Positions 26,329-34,578 of a stretch of DNA of 64,000 nucleotides are shown in pieces. The notes beneath the pieces are model-generated. The model was not told the DNA's origin and ran no database searches. It saw nothing but the letters and a program-made list of their open reading frames with translations. The first letter of the stretch is position 1. Each line of letters begins with the position of its first letter. The DNA is taken from NCBI GenBank assembly GCA_944380855.1, contig CALWIW010000003.1, positions 1-64,000 of the forward strand. Direction: 5' to 3'. Position numbers and translations under genes: made by a program. The DNA comes from an uncultured Clostridia bacterium (lineage in GTDB: Bacteria > Bacillota > Clostridia > Oscillospirales > Acutalibacteraceae).

Positions 26329-27360
26329 TTATAAAAGCATGATATACGGAATAAGGTTTATAACAAACAAAACAGCAAGCAAACTGAAAGCGATAGGTGT
26401 GTTCACACCGCCCGAGGTCTGAAGCTTTGCGTTTGCTTCGTCAGCAGAATTACATTCTTTTTTAATTTTGCTTATATTTTTGATACAGTGCTTATAATAA
26501 AGCTTGTTGGCATTAAAACCTACAATTATATTAATAATTAAGTTTATAAGTGATAAAAAGGTTGGTGCCAAAAATATCAAAAGCTGGTCAACGGGCAGAC
26601 GCAAAGCGTTTTGAGCCATTAAGAAAGTATTGTACTGAGAGGTGGCTGCCACGCCTGACATATCTGCAAGCTGATTGAAAATATTAATATACATATCCGA
26701 GTAATTTATCAGAGTGGAAGCAAGGATAAGCAAAAAATTCAAAGAGCAGATAACCGCACCTATTTTGTACATTTTTCTGTAAAGGAGATATCCTCCCGAG
26801 AATAAAAATCCTGCAAAGCTGAATTTTGATTTGCCTGTTCCTTTTATTCTTTTAAAAACATTTAAAAAATAAAGGCTGTTTGCTTTTACATATTTGGCTG
26901 TTTCTCCCACCGTGACTCCATTGTCAATGACTTCCTCAGGGTTCATTCCTCCCAAGGGATCCAACGTAACAGCACCCATTGGCGGCATACCGAAAGGCGG
27001 CATTCCTCCGAAATCGCCGGGCTGCTGACCGAAAGGATTATTCTGACCGTTAGCCCCGTAAGAAACCTTTTGAGCTTTTTCGTTTAAGGGTTCTCCGCAG
27101 CCGTTGCAGAAGAAAGTTCCCTTTGGATTTTGTCTTCCGCATTTTTTGCATATTATAAAATCGCTGTTTGTTTCCTGAGAATTGCTGTTTGAATTTTCAT
27201 ATGTGAAGCCTTGATTGTGTTTTGATTCGTTAACACAGTGACCGATATTTTCATAACATTCTCTGTGATGGGGAGTTCCGCAAAGAGGACAAACAACAAT
27301 GTCGTCGTCCGCGTGAAAGTTTTTATTGCATACCGGACATTTTTCACCTATATAATCCAC
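26329..27360 (-). CDS. Prok-RING / zinc-ribbon membrane protein
   Basis: A protein of 343 residues. The N-terminus has a RING-like zinc module (CPVCNKNFHADDDIVVCPLC, then HHRECY). A zinc ribbon (ICKKCGRQNPKGTFFCNGCG) lies near 75. A glycine/proline/methionine-rich linker (NPFGQQPGDFGGMPPFGM) leads to a C-terminal half with four membrane segments and a DUF2628-like FKFSFAGFLFSGGYLLYRKMY region. Both zinc modules would be cytoplasmic. The GTG at 27360 is chosen because the longer reading starts inside the promoter at 27398-27426. Function is unknown; a ubiquitin-type role is not implied. Confidence 0.75.
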   Translation of the reverse strand: MDYIGEKCPVCNKNFHADDDIVVCPLCGTPHHRECYENIGHCVNESKHNQGFTYENSNSNSQETNSDFIICKKCGRQNPKGTFFCNGCGEPLNEKAQKVSYGANGQNNPFGQQPGDFGGMPPFGMPPMGAVTLDPLGGMNPEEVIDNGVTVGETAKYVKANSLYFLNVFKRIKGTGKSKFSFAGFLFSGGYLLYRKMYKIGAVICSLNFLLILASTLINYSDMYINIFNQLADMSGVAATSQYNTFLMAQNALRLPVDQLLIFLAPTFLSLINLIINIIVGFNANKLYYKHCIKNISKIKKECNSADEANAKLQTSGGVNTPIAFSLLAVLFVINLIPYIMLL

Positions 27361-27397
27361 GTAATCACCGTCCTGTTCATGGTAGTTATTATTAGGT

Positions 27398-27426
27398 ATT
27401 ATATCAAAATTAATTAAAAAAAACAA
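27398..27426 (-). promoter_or_regulatory. Promoter of the RING membrane protein gene
   Basis: On the minus strand: TTGTTT, a 17-base spacer and TATAAT with an upstream TGA. Because the apparent upstream TTG start is part of the -35 box, translation must begin further in, at the GTG at 27360. Confidence 0.65.
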
Positions 27427-27459
27427 TAATTTTCACATTCTTTTAAGATGTATTTAGGC

Positions 27460-27488
27460 TTTACTTTTAAATGAAATTAGGATATAAT
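27460..27488 (+). promoter_or_regulatory. Promoter of prfB
   Basis: TTTACT, a 17-base spacer, and TATAAT, 44 bases before the ATG. It is divergent from the RING gene promoter. Confidence 0.7.
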
Positions 27489-27531
27489 AAAATGCAATCG
27501 TTTTTATTTTATTGAATAATGAGGTATTATA

Positions 27532-28653
27532 ATGCTGCAATTTGAAGAATTAAAACTTGAACTTGAGGGATTGAAGCCCGAAATAGACGACTTGGCAGAT
27601 GCTTTGGGTCTGAAATCCATAATGTCGGAAATTGAACAGCTTGAACACAGAGCGGCTGAGCCGGGTTTTTGGGACGATATGGAAAAATCTCAAAAAATAC
27701 TCCAAAGAACCAGCAATCTGAAAACAAAGGTAGAAGAATTTGAAAAGCTCAAAAATTCTTATGATGATACATTGACTCTTATTGAGCTTGGAAATGAGGA
27801 AGAAGACCTTTCTTTGCTGGAAGAAGCTCAAAACGAGCTTGAAGCAATTAAGAAAAAACTTGAAAAGCAGCGTCTTAAAACTCTGCTTACAGGTGAATAC
27901 GATAAAAATAATGCAATCCTTACTTTTCATGCCGGTTCAGGCGGTACAGAGGCTCAGGATTGGGCACAAATGCTTTATAGAATGTATACACGCTGGGCTG
28001 TGGCACATGATTTTAAGGTTAAAGAGGTTGACTACCTTGACGGCGATGAAGCAGGACTTAAAAGTGCTGTTTTGCTTATAGAGGGTGAAAATGCATACGG
28101 TTATCTGAAAAGCGAGGCAGGAGTTCACAGGCTTGTCCGTGTTTCTCCTTTTGACAGTGCAGGCAGACGCCACACAAGCTTTTCTTCCTTGGAAGTTATG
28201 CCGGAAATCGACGACGATATTAAAATTGATATTGCTCCCGAGGATATTAAGATGGATGTTTACCGTGCCAGCGGTGCCGGCGGACAGAAGGTTAACAAAA
28301 CTTCATCTGCCGTAAGACTTACTCATATTCCTACGGGAATTGTTGTTGCCAGCCAGGTTGAAAGAAGCCAGTTCCAAAACAGAGACGTGGCTATGAAAAT
28401 GCTTATGTCAAAGCTTATGGAAATCAAGGAAAGAGAACATCTGGAAAAAATTGAGGATATTAAAGGTGTTCAGAAAGAAATTACTTGGGGCAGTCAGATA
28501 AGAAGCTATGTTTTTATGCCTTACACCCTTGTTAAAGACCACAGAACAGGTTTTGAAACAGGAAATATCAATGCGGTTATGGACGGAGAATTAGACGGCT
28601 TTATAAATGCATATCTTAAAGCCGCAAGTCAGGGAGAACTGCAAAATAATTAA
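27532..28653 (+). CDS. prfB: Peptide chain release factor 2, without programmed frameshift
   Basis: A protein of 373 residues that reads UGA and UAA stops. The SPF anticodon-like tripeptide (VSPFDSAGRRHT) and the GGQ motif (SGAGGQKVNKTSSAV) are present. The reading frame is open from the ATG through the N-terminal helices, so the usual in-frame UGA near codon 26 and its +1 frameshift are absent. In that region the frame simply reads DLADALGLKS. The autoregulation seen in many bacteria is therefore missing. The next gene (apgM-like) starts 21 bases after the stop and is likely cotranscribed. Confidence 0.96.
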   Translation: MLQFEELKLELEGLKPEIDDLADALGLKSIMSEIEQLEHRAAEPGFWDDMEKSQKILQRTSNLKTKVEEFEKLKNSYDDTLTLIELGNEEEDLSLLEEAQNELEAIKKKLEKQRLKTLLTGEYDKNNAILTFHAGSGGTEAQDWAQMLYRMYTRWAVAHDFKVKEVDYLDGDEAGLKSAVLLIEGENAYGYLKSEAGVHRLVRVSPFDSAGRRHTSFSSLEVMPEIDDDIKIDIAPEDIKMDVYRASGAGGQKVNKTSSAVRLTHIPTGIVVASQVERSQFQNRDVAMKMLMSKLMEIKEREHLEKIEDIKGVQKEITWGSQIRSYVFMPYTLVKDHRTGFETGNINAVMDGELDGFINAYLKAASQGELQNN

Positions 28654-28673
28654 TTTTACAGAGGTAAAATGTT

Positions 28674-29888
28674 ATGAAATATCTTGTAATGCTTTGTGAC
28701 GGTATGGCTGACGAGCCTTTTGAGTCACTTAATAATAAAACTCCTATGGAGCTTGCAAAAAAGGATTGTATGGATTTTCTTGCTTCAAAAGGAGAGGTGG
28801 GAACAGTTAAGACAGTTGCTGAGGGCTTAAAGCCCGGCAGCGATGTGGCAAATCTTTCAGTTTTAGGCTATGAGCCTGCGAAATACTACAGCGGAAGATC
28901 TCCTCTTGAGGCTGCAAGTATCGGAATTGACTTAAAGCCCGATGACGTAACATTGAGATGCAACCTTGTGACTCTTTCCGACGAGCCGAATTATGAGGAT
29001 AAAACAATGGTTGACTATTGTTCCGACGATATATCTTCAGCGGAAGCTAAAATTCTTATTGAATATATTCAGGAAAAGCTGGGAAATGATGAGTTTAAAT
29101 TCTATCCGGGAGTTTCTTACAGACATTGCCTTGTATGGAGCAAGGGAGACCCAACACCGGGAAATTTAACTCCCCCCCACGATATTACAGACAGAAAAAT
29201 AATGGAGTATATCCCGTCAGGCAGAAATGTCAAAAAGCTTTATGACCTTATGGTTAAAAGCTATGATCTCCTTAAAGACCACCCTGTAAATCTTGACAGA
29301 ATTAAAAGAGGAAAACGTCCTGCAAATTCTATTTGGTTGTGGGGAGAGGGAACAAAGCCTGCCCTTGACAGCTTTGAAAAGAAGTTTGGCAAAAAGGGAA
29401 GCATGATTTCCGCTGTTGACCTTCTTAAGGGAATTGCAATCTGTGCAGGAATGAGAAGTGTAGATGTTGAAGGAGCAACAGGATATATAGACACAAACTT
29501 TGAGGGCAAAAAGGACGCCGCTATCGAAGAATTTAAGAGCGGTCAGGATTTTGTATATATTCACGTTGAAGCTCCTGACGAGTGCGGACACAGGGGAGAA
29601 GCTGAGAACAAAATAAAAGCCATCGAACTTATTGACAGCCTGATTTTAAGCCCTGTAGTTGATTATCTTAAAAACAGCGGTGAAGATTTTGCAGTGCTTG
29701 TATGCCCTGACCACCCGACGCCGTTGTCAATAAAGACACATTCCTCAAAACCTGTGCCTTATCTCATTTACTCAAGCAAGGATGAAAAGGACAGCGGAGT
29801 AAATACATTTACAGAAGCAAATGCGAAAGCCACAGGTAACTATATCGAAAAAGGCTTCACAATGATGGAATATTTCCTTAAGCATTGA
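28674..29888 (+). CDS. apgM: Cofactor-independent phosphoglycerate mutase, ApgM-type
   Basis: A protein of 404 residues of the alkaline phosphatase superfamily. The metal site starts at LVMLCDGMADEPFESLNNKT, the nucleophile lies in LKPGSDVANLSVLGYEP (the Ser after GSDVA), and the C-terminal metal residues are in HVEAPDECGHRGE and VCPDHPTP. It should interconvert 3- and 2-phosphoglycerate. Some family members are archaeal-type enzymes, and relatives have been called homoserine kinases (ThrB-like), so the substrate is inferred. It is joined to prfB by a 20-base gap and ends in a strong terminator. Confidence 0.88.
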   Translation: MKYLVMLCDGMADEPFESLNNKTPMELAKKDCMDFLASKGEVGTVKTVAEGLKPGSDVANLSVLGYEPAKYYSGRSPLEAASIGIDLKPDDVTLRCNLVTLSDEPNYEDKTMVDYCSDDISSAEAKILIEYIQEKLGNDEFKFYPGVSYRHCLVWSKGDPTPGNLTPPHDITDRKIMEYIPSGRNVKKLYDLMVKSYDLLKDHPVNLDRIKRGKRPANSIWLWGEGTKPALDSFEKKFGKKGSMISAVDLLKGIAICAGMRSVDVEGATGYIDTNFEGKKDAAIEEFKSGQDFVYIHVEAPDECGHRGEAENKIKAIELIDSLILSPVVDYLKNSGEDFAVLVCPDHPTPLSIKTHSSKPVPYLIYSSKDEKDSGVNTFTEANAKATGNYIEKGFTMMEYFLKH

Positions 29889-29907
29889 TTTTAGAAAAAT
29901 AAAAACC

Positions 29908-29950
29908 AATCCGGCAGTTTTGCTATAAAAGCAGGACTGCCGGATTTTAA
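29908..29950. terminator. Bidirectional terminator after apgM and the ABC cassette
   Basis: A perfect 11-bp stem (AATCCGGCAGT with ACTGCCGGATT) and a 17-base loop, with TTTTAATT after it and A-rich sequence before it. It lies between convergent units. Confidence 0.85.
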
Positions 29951-29958
29951 TTATGTTT

Positions 29959-30576
29959 TTACGTCTTGTCTGTAACAGTTACGGTTATATATCTTTCTGT
30001 TGGATACTGGGAAAGCACATACAAATAATCTGAATTTTTCAGATAATCATATACATCAAAGAAAGGTATATTTTCAGAGCCGTTATAACAATAGGGAAGA
30101 TGATATGTCTTTGTTTCACCTTTTTCCAATGCTATTCCTTGAATGATTTGCGGTTGTTCATACAATGCACCGAAGAGGTTTTGTTCTATAACAAGCCCAT
30201 CAAAATCAGATAAAAGTGTGTATGTTGAAGGATTTATAGGATTTTCAGAATTTATATTGGAAAATTCTACTTCCAAATCTATAACATAGCTTGCAACCTC
30301 GTATTCAAGAAGCGGCAAATCTTCTTGTTTTATCCCATATTTTTCCATATAATCTTGAGAAGTCATCAATGAGGCACTTTTTATGTTGACTGTGTATCCT
30401 ATGAGAGAATCCATAGGTTTAAATAAAAAATCATCTGTGTATTCTATTGTTTCTCCCATAGGATAATATACCTTAGGTGTAGGTGTTGCGGTAATGTTTA
30501 CGTACACAATTCGGGAAATCACACCAACAAAGAGGGCAATAATAAAAATCAGAAATATAAGTTTTCTTTTTTTCAT
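29959..30576 (-). CDS. Membrane-anchored protein of unknown function, ABC cassette
   Basis: A protein of 205 residues. Residues 5-25 are one hydrophobic segment after basic residues, so it is anchored by its N-terminus with an extracytoplasmic domain. That domain has alternating strands (EYTDDFLFKPMDSLIGYTVN, EVASYVIDLEVEFSN) and suggests a beta-sandwich, like accessory proteins of clostridial ABC cassettes. I do not recognise the family with certainty. The ATG at 30576 is chosen because GAGGAG lies 8 bases before it; a GTG and an ATG upstream are too close to that site. It overlaps the end of the ABC ATPase gene region and is the last gene of a five-gene unit. Confidence 0.75.
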   Translation of the reverse strand: MKKRKLIFLIFIIALFVGVISRIVYVNITATPTPKVYYPMGETIEYTDDFLFKPMDSLIGYTVNIKSASLMTSQDYMEKYGIKQEDLPLLEYEVASYVIDLEVEFSNINSENPINPSTYTLLSDFDGLVIEQNLFGALYEQPQIIQGIALEKGETKTYHLPYCYNGSENIPFFDVYDYLKNSDYLYVLSQYPTERYITVTVTDKT

Positions 30577-30581
30577 CTTCA

Positions 30582-31232
30582 TCACTCCTCTACATTGAAA
30601 TGGTCTGTAAGCCTGCCTTCTTCAAGCACGTATATCTCCTCGCTCAGCTCCTTGAGAATATCTATATCGTGACATGATATTATAACCAGCGCACCTTCTT
30701 CTCTTTTCTGGACGATAAGTTCTTTTACCATTGTAATTCCGTCGCTGTCCAGAGCGTTTGTAGGCTCGTCCAAAACAATGATATCGGGACTTTCCATAAG
30801 TGCACAGGCTATTCCGAGACGCTGTTTCATGCCAAGAGAATATTTTTTATAATGCTTTTTGTCATCAGGGTTCAGTCCAACGGCTCTGATAATATCTTTT
30901 ATTTGGTAGTCCTTAACAATATTCTTTATGGAAGCCAGCATTTTCAGGTTTTCAAATCCGGAATATCCGTCGAGAAAAGCCGGATTTTCAATAAGTATGC
31001 CGATACTTTCAGGGAAAGAAATATCCTTATGAAGAACCTTTCCGTTTATGGCTATTTTTCCATCTGTCGGCTTTATAAGTCCGCAAATCAAACGCATAAG
31101 CATAGTTTTTCCGGAACCGTTGATACCTTTAAAGCCAACTATTTTGGGAGATGTCATGGTAAGGGTAATATTGTCTATTACCTTGTTTCCCTTAATTGTT
31201 TTTACAAGGTTTTCAATTTTAATTTCTGTCAT
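30582..31232 (-). CDS. ABC transporter ATP-binding protein
   Basis: A protein of 216 residues. The Walker A motif is FKGINGSGKTMLMRL, the signature is YSLGMKQRLGIACALM (SLGMKQR rather than LSGGQ, common in bacitracin- and lantibiotic-type exporters), Walker B is IIVLDEPTNALD, and the H-loop is ISCHD. It energises the two permeases encoded just upstream in the transcript. The length is that of a lone ATPase domain. No bacteriocin or two-component genes are adjacent, so the substrate is unknown. Confidence 0.93.
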   Translation of the reverse strand: MTEIKIENLVKTIKGNKVIDNITLTMTSPKIVGFKGINGSGKTMLMRLICGLIKPTDGKIAINGKVLHKDISFPESIGILIENPAFLDGYSGFENLKMLASIKNIVKDYQIKDIIRAVGLNPDDKKHYKKYSLGMKQRLGIACALMESPDIIVLDEPTNALDSDGITMVKELIVQKREEGALVIISCHDIDILKELSEEIYVLEEGRLTDHFNVEE

Positions 31233-31241
31233 AAGCTATCA

Positions 31242-32084
31242 CTATTCTTTCTCTAAAATCTCATAACGGTTAAACAGAACCGTGCCGACCACAATAGAAA
31301 ATACTATTATTGAAGCCATGATTACAACCCCAACGATAGGATTAACTCCATTTGAAATAAAGCATATGCTTCGCTGAGTCATGGCGTAATTTCCTATCAT
31401 AAATGGACTTACATAATACGCAGAAACCATAAATATTGCGGTTACCACAATTATGCTGGCGAAAGGTCTTATTATCAGGGTCAAAAGCATTTGAAAAAGA
31501 CACATTGCTATTGCAAATATAAATGGAAGCACAAATACAGTGAGAACCATGTATAAAGGTTCAGGTGACAAGTTAAATCCCTCAGGTATTCCTTGCCTTA
31601 GGAGTCTTGAAAAAACCTCAGGGTCAACAGTAAGCTCAAATTTTAAGCCAAAGGAAAAAGCAAAGATAAAAATGCTAAGTGCAGCAGTAAAAAAATAGAC
31701 TATGCATATACAAATGGTTGTTACACATTTAGAAAGCCACCAAGACGTCCTTGATGTGCTTGCAATCAGTACATTTTTTCCGTAGCCCATAATGTCGTTG
31801 TATGGGTAGTACAGGGTAAAAAACAAGAGCAAAACAAAAATTACCATCCACATCATGGGAAAAGCAAAGGATTCGTCGCCGCCGGGGATATATTCTTTCA
31901 TGCCATTGAAAATAAACATCACCATTTCAGTAATTGTAACATCTTTAATGGATATATCGGAATTTAAGATTCTCATATAGGCATCAAGTAAAAACCAGCA
32001 GAATACAAAAAAGGTGAGTATGTAGTTTTTATACTTTTTTATGATGGTGTTTTTTAAGTCGTATTTAAGTATTTTAAAAAACAT
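31242..32084 (-). CDS. ABC-2 type transporter permease (second)
   Basis: A protein of 280 residues with about six hydrophobic segments: 20-38, 83-103, 135-160, 185-215, 222-240 and 252-272. Between the first two segments lies an outside loop. Pattern and size fit an ABC-2 subfamily permease of lantibiotic-immunity type. Its start overlaps the preceding permease gene by 11 bases, which suggests both are made together as a heterodimer. The ATPase gene follows after 9 bases. Confidence 0.83.
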   Translation of the reverse strand: MFFKILKYDLKNTIIKKYKNYILTFFVFCWFLLDAYMRILNSDISIKDVTITEMVMFIFNGMKEYIPGGDESFAFPMMWMVIFVLLLFFTLYYPYNDIMGYGKNVLIASTSRTSWWLSKCVTTICICIVYFFTAALSIFIFAFSFGLKFELTVDPEVFSRLLRQGIPEGFNLSPEPLYMVLTVFVLPFIFAIAMCLFQMLLTLIIRPFASIIVVTAIFMVSAYYVSPFMIGNYAMTQRSICFISNGVNPIVGVVIMASIIVFSIVVGTVLFNRYEILEKE

Positions 32085-32922
32085 CTTTTTTCATCCCTTT
32101 AAAAAATATTGTTCCGGCAGTTAAAATTAAAAATACACCGTATACTAAAATTAAATATTCTAATACTCTATATGTGCTGCTAAGCCCGTTTATAAGATAA
32201 AGTGGATCCATCTCTCCCAAAAACAGGCGATTTAAAAACATTGAACATGCATATGAATACAAAAAAGAGAATACAAAAGGAAAAAGCGTTACAATATATT
32301 TATTTGTGGTAAACATTGAAACCGCCATTGCAAATGTTGCAAACAGACCGCCCAATATAAAATGAAATATGAGAATAATCACCATGTATAATGCCGGAAC
32401 TTTATAAAATAAATTGGCAAAGGCAAACGCCGGGAGTTCCGCATAGTATATACTGTCAGAAACATTTGGCATACGAAATGGCATAAAGCAGGCAAGTGTT
32501 AAAATATTCACTAAAATTGGGATGAGCACCACAAGTCCTCCGGAGATAAATGTGGCAAAATACTTAGAGATAAGATACTTTGATTTACTTGTGCGGGTAA
32601 TAATGCTTTTAATATATCCGCTTCTCACGTCACTGCTGTATGACCAGCCGTAGGCAAGCACACAGATAAGTGGAATAAAGCGATAAAACATGGCAGGAGT
32701 TATACTGGTAAAGTCACGGTAAACCGTATTGACATAAGTGTTGTCTAAAGTGGCAGACATTACATTATATCCAAATCCAGCCAGAGTGTCGAAATCTTTT
32801 TTACTTGACTGAAGCTCATATACTGCACTCAATACAGTTAATACAACAGCAAAGGCTATTACAAACCAAAATAATTTGCCTTTAAATACTTTTTTCATTT
32901 CTATTTTAAATATTGTGATCAT
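32074..32922 (-). CDS. ABC-2 type transporter permease (first)
   Basis: A protein of 282 residues with six predicted membrane segments: 17-36, 98-115, 138-160, 185-210, 217-236 and 250-272. A cytoplasmic motif SDVRSGYIKSIITRTSKSKY is typical of ABC-2 permeases of this class. It overlaps the lipoprotein gene by 4 bases on one side and the second permease gene by 11 on the other, so the cassette is tightly coupled. Confidence 0.83.
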   Translation of the reverse strand: MITIFKIEMKKVFKGKLFWFVIAFAVVLTVLSAVYELQSSKKDFDTLAGFGYNVMSATLDNTYVNTVYRDFTSITPAMFYRFIPLICVLAYGWSYSSDVRSGYIKSIITRTSKSKYLISKYFATFISGGLVVLIPILVNILTLACFMPFRMPNVSDSIYYAELPAFAFANLFYKVPALYMVIILIFHFILGGLFATFAMAVSMFTTNKYIVTLFPFVFSFLYSYACSMFLNRLFLGEMDPLYLINGLSSTYRVLEYLILVYGVFLILTAGTIFFKGMKKDVF

Positions 32923-33623
32923 AAGTCCTCCTTGGATAGCTTCAGATTGACATAATATTGTTGTTTATATGAAGCTAAAACCTCGGAAATCTGCAAGTAA
33001 AACGGCAGATTGGCTCTTTCTTCAGGAATGGCATAGAGAACTTTTAGGTTTAATTCCTGTCCCTCTATAAGATCAAAATAAAGATACTGAGTACTGGAAT
33101 CTGTATAGTTTTCTCCTCCGTCAACTATGGTGTAGTCAAAAACAACCTCGGTGTCAGGAAATCTGTCCCATGTGCCGCTTTGTTCACCTGTTTCGGAGGA
33201 ATACAAACCAATCATACTGTTTATGCCTGAAAGTTTGTCTGTTCCTTTTATAAGCTCTCCTTTCAGGTTTTCGTCTGTATAAAGAAAGGTATAATCTAAA
33301 AGTAAAAATACATAGCCGCTGTTAAAATCTTTTTTTCTGACAACACATTCTTTATCTTCTGAATAGCCTGTTTCCTCGAAAGAACTGAAAATTTTTGCGT
33401 CGTTCACAGTTACAGTGATGTGATTATCAAGTTTAATAGGCTCTGCAAATGAAACTTCAATCATGTCGGAAGATTCAGAGGTGTTATTTTCATTATCTGA
33501 GGTTTCACCATGAGATGGCGGTTCTTTATCTTTGCTGAGTATGGACGTCATATCGCATCCTGAGAAAACTAAAAGCCCAATTAACAAAACGGATATTAAA
33601 ATAAAACCTTTTTTCTTTTTCAT
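32919..33623 (-). CDS. Putative lipoprotein of the ABC cassette
   Basis: A protein of 234 residues. The N-terminus has basic residues, a hydrophobic stretch and a lipobox (LLVFSGC, Cys near residue 22), followed by a Ser/Glu/Asn-rich linker and a beta-rich domain of about 170 residues (EPIKLDNHITVTVNDAKIFS, GYVFLLLDYTFLY). It resembles the outer domain of the protein encoded last in the cassette, so both may come from one family (inference). The ATG at 33623 is chosen over a GTG 12 bases upstream. The upstream spacer on the minus strand offers TTAACA, 18 bases, TATAAC as a weak promoter. Confidence 0.75.
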   Translation of the reverse strand: MKKKKGFILISVLLIGLLVFSGCDMTSILSKDKEPPSHGETSDNENNTSESSDMIEVSFAEPIKLDNHITVTVNDAKIFSSFEETGYSEDKECVVRKKDFNSGYVFLLLDYTFLYTDENLKGELIKGTDKLSGINSMIGLYSSETGEQSGTWDRFPDTEVVFDYTIVDGGENYTDSSTQYLYFDLIEGQELNLKVLYAIPEERANLPFYLQISEVLASYKQQYYVNLKLSKEDL

Positions 33624-33783
33624 AAAGAGCACCACGCTTTCTGTTATATTAAATTTGTTAATTAAATGTTAATATAGCAGCGTATCGAAAATGTAAATTA
33701 CTTGTATCATTTTTGTATAATGTGTGTGAACACGGTGCTAAGTCGGTACGTTTTTTAATACTTCTTGAAAAAATAAAAAAACC

Positions 33784-33819
33784 AAAAAGCGGTTCTGGTG
33801 TATACCAAAGCCGCTTTTT
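33784..33819 (-). terminator. Terminator of the AllA-like gene
   Basis: A 9-bp stem (AAAAAGCGG with CCGCTTTTT), an 18-base loop, and a long T-run on the minus strand. The remaining spacer toward 33624 holds an isolated TATAAT (33716-33721) and a GTGTGAACAC palindrome that I cannot assign. Confidence 0.75.
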
Positions 33820-33872
33820 GATTATAAAAGGAGATAATTAAATGAAGTAAATAAACTTGTAATCGAAATTAA

Positions 33873-34322
33873 TTAGATGTTGCAGGGCATATTCGCCGAA
33901 ACAACAATTTCCGGTTGTAATGAAAAACCAAGATTAAGATAATCGCACTCAACTTCCGCATTTTCTGTTATCTTACAAACAGACTCGGGAGTAAGAGTTA
34001 TTATGCCGTGCCATATTCCTTTGAAAAGGCATACAGGGCGATCCAATAAAAAAGCTTTTATATTATGAGGCGTTTCGGGTAAAGCTGTAAACAATACCGA
34101 CCAGCCGGACATCGGCTCGAAGCTTTCCCTTGAATAAGGATGTGCCTCTAATTTATCGAGAGTTGTAGGCAAAACTTTCAGCAAAGCAATTCTCCAAGGG
34201 TCATTGCTTTCAATGACGGGAATCTGCCATATAGGATTTTCACCGTTTTCGTCAAGCTCAATAACGGTTCCGTAGGGAGCAAAAGAATCTTTGTTAATCC
34301 ACTCAAGGTTTATATTTTTCAT
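33873..34322 (-). CDS. Ureidoglycolate lyase (AllA)-like cupin protein
   Basis: A protein of 149 residues. NKDSFAPYGTVIELDENGEN, EAHPYSRESFEPMSGWSVLF and CLFKGIWHGIITL follow the AllA/PF04115 pattern (FaPYGdvi, HPxSxQaFiP, GxWH). AllA releases urea from ureidoglycolate in purine breakdown. No other allantoin genes are nearby and the family has many diverged members, so the reaction is uncertain. It is a single-gene unit with its own terminator; the upstream region to 34578 also holds the sugar-locus control region. Confidence 0.7.
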   Translation of the reverse strand: MKNINLEWINKDSFAPYGTVIELDENGENPIWQIPVIESNDPWRIALLKVLPTTLDKLEAHPYSRESFEPMSGWSVLFTALPETPHNIKAFLLDRPVCLFKGIWHGIITLTPESVCKITENAEVECDYLNLGFSLQPEIVVSANMPCNI

Positions 34323-34477
34323 TTCCGCTGCACCTCTCCGTTAAGATTTTGTTTAATCGTTTTGTCTGATTAGACTATACACCATTTAAAAACAAAAAAC
34401 AAGACAAAATAAAATTTACAATCCTAATAAAAAATATTCACACTTTCCAAGAACAACAGAAGGGTATCTTGTAAAAT

Positions 34478-34531
34478 AAACACACTTCCTTAAAATCAAG
34501 CCGCTTTTTTCGTTGGCTGCAATGTGATAAC
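34478..34531 (+). promoter_or_regulatory. Control region of the phosphorylase genes with shared element
   Basis: AAACACACT and then TTAAAATCAAGCCGCTTTTTT (34478-34510 overall) closely match 40380-40413 upstream of the sugar-binding protein gene, with one gap. A weak -10 box GATAAC (34526-34531) lies at the same distance from AAGCCG as TATAAT does in the other unit. It is probably an operator or activator site plus promoter. Confidence 0.55.
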
Positions 34532-34578
34532 ATATACGTAAAACTTATTAAATAAATGAAAAAGTAGGTGATTTTATA

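Noticed and set aside
33716..33819. Small RNA starting from a TATAAT box and ending at the hairpin 33784-33819.
   Set aside because: No reasonable -35 box is present, and the hairpin is well explained as the terminator of the minus-strand AllA-like gene.
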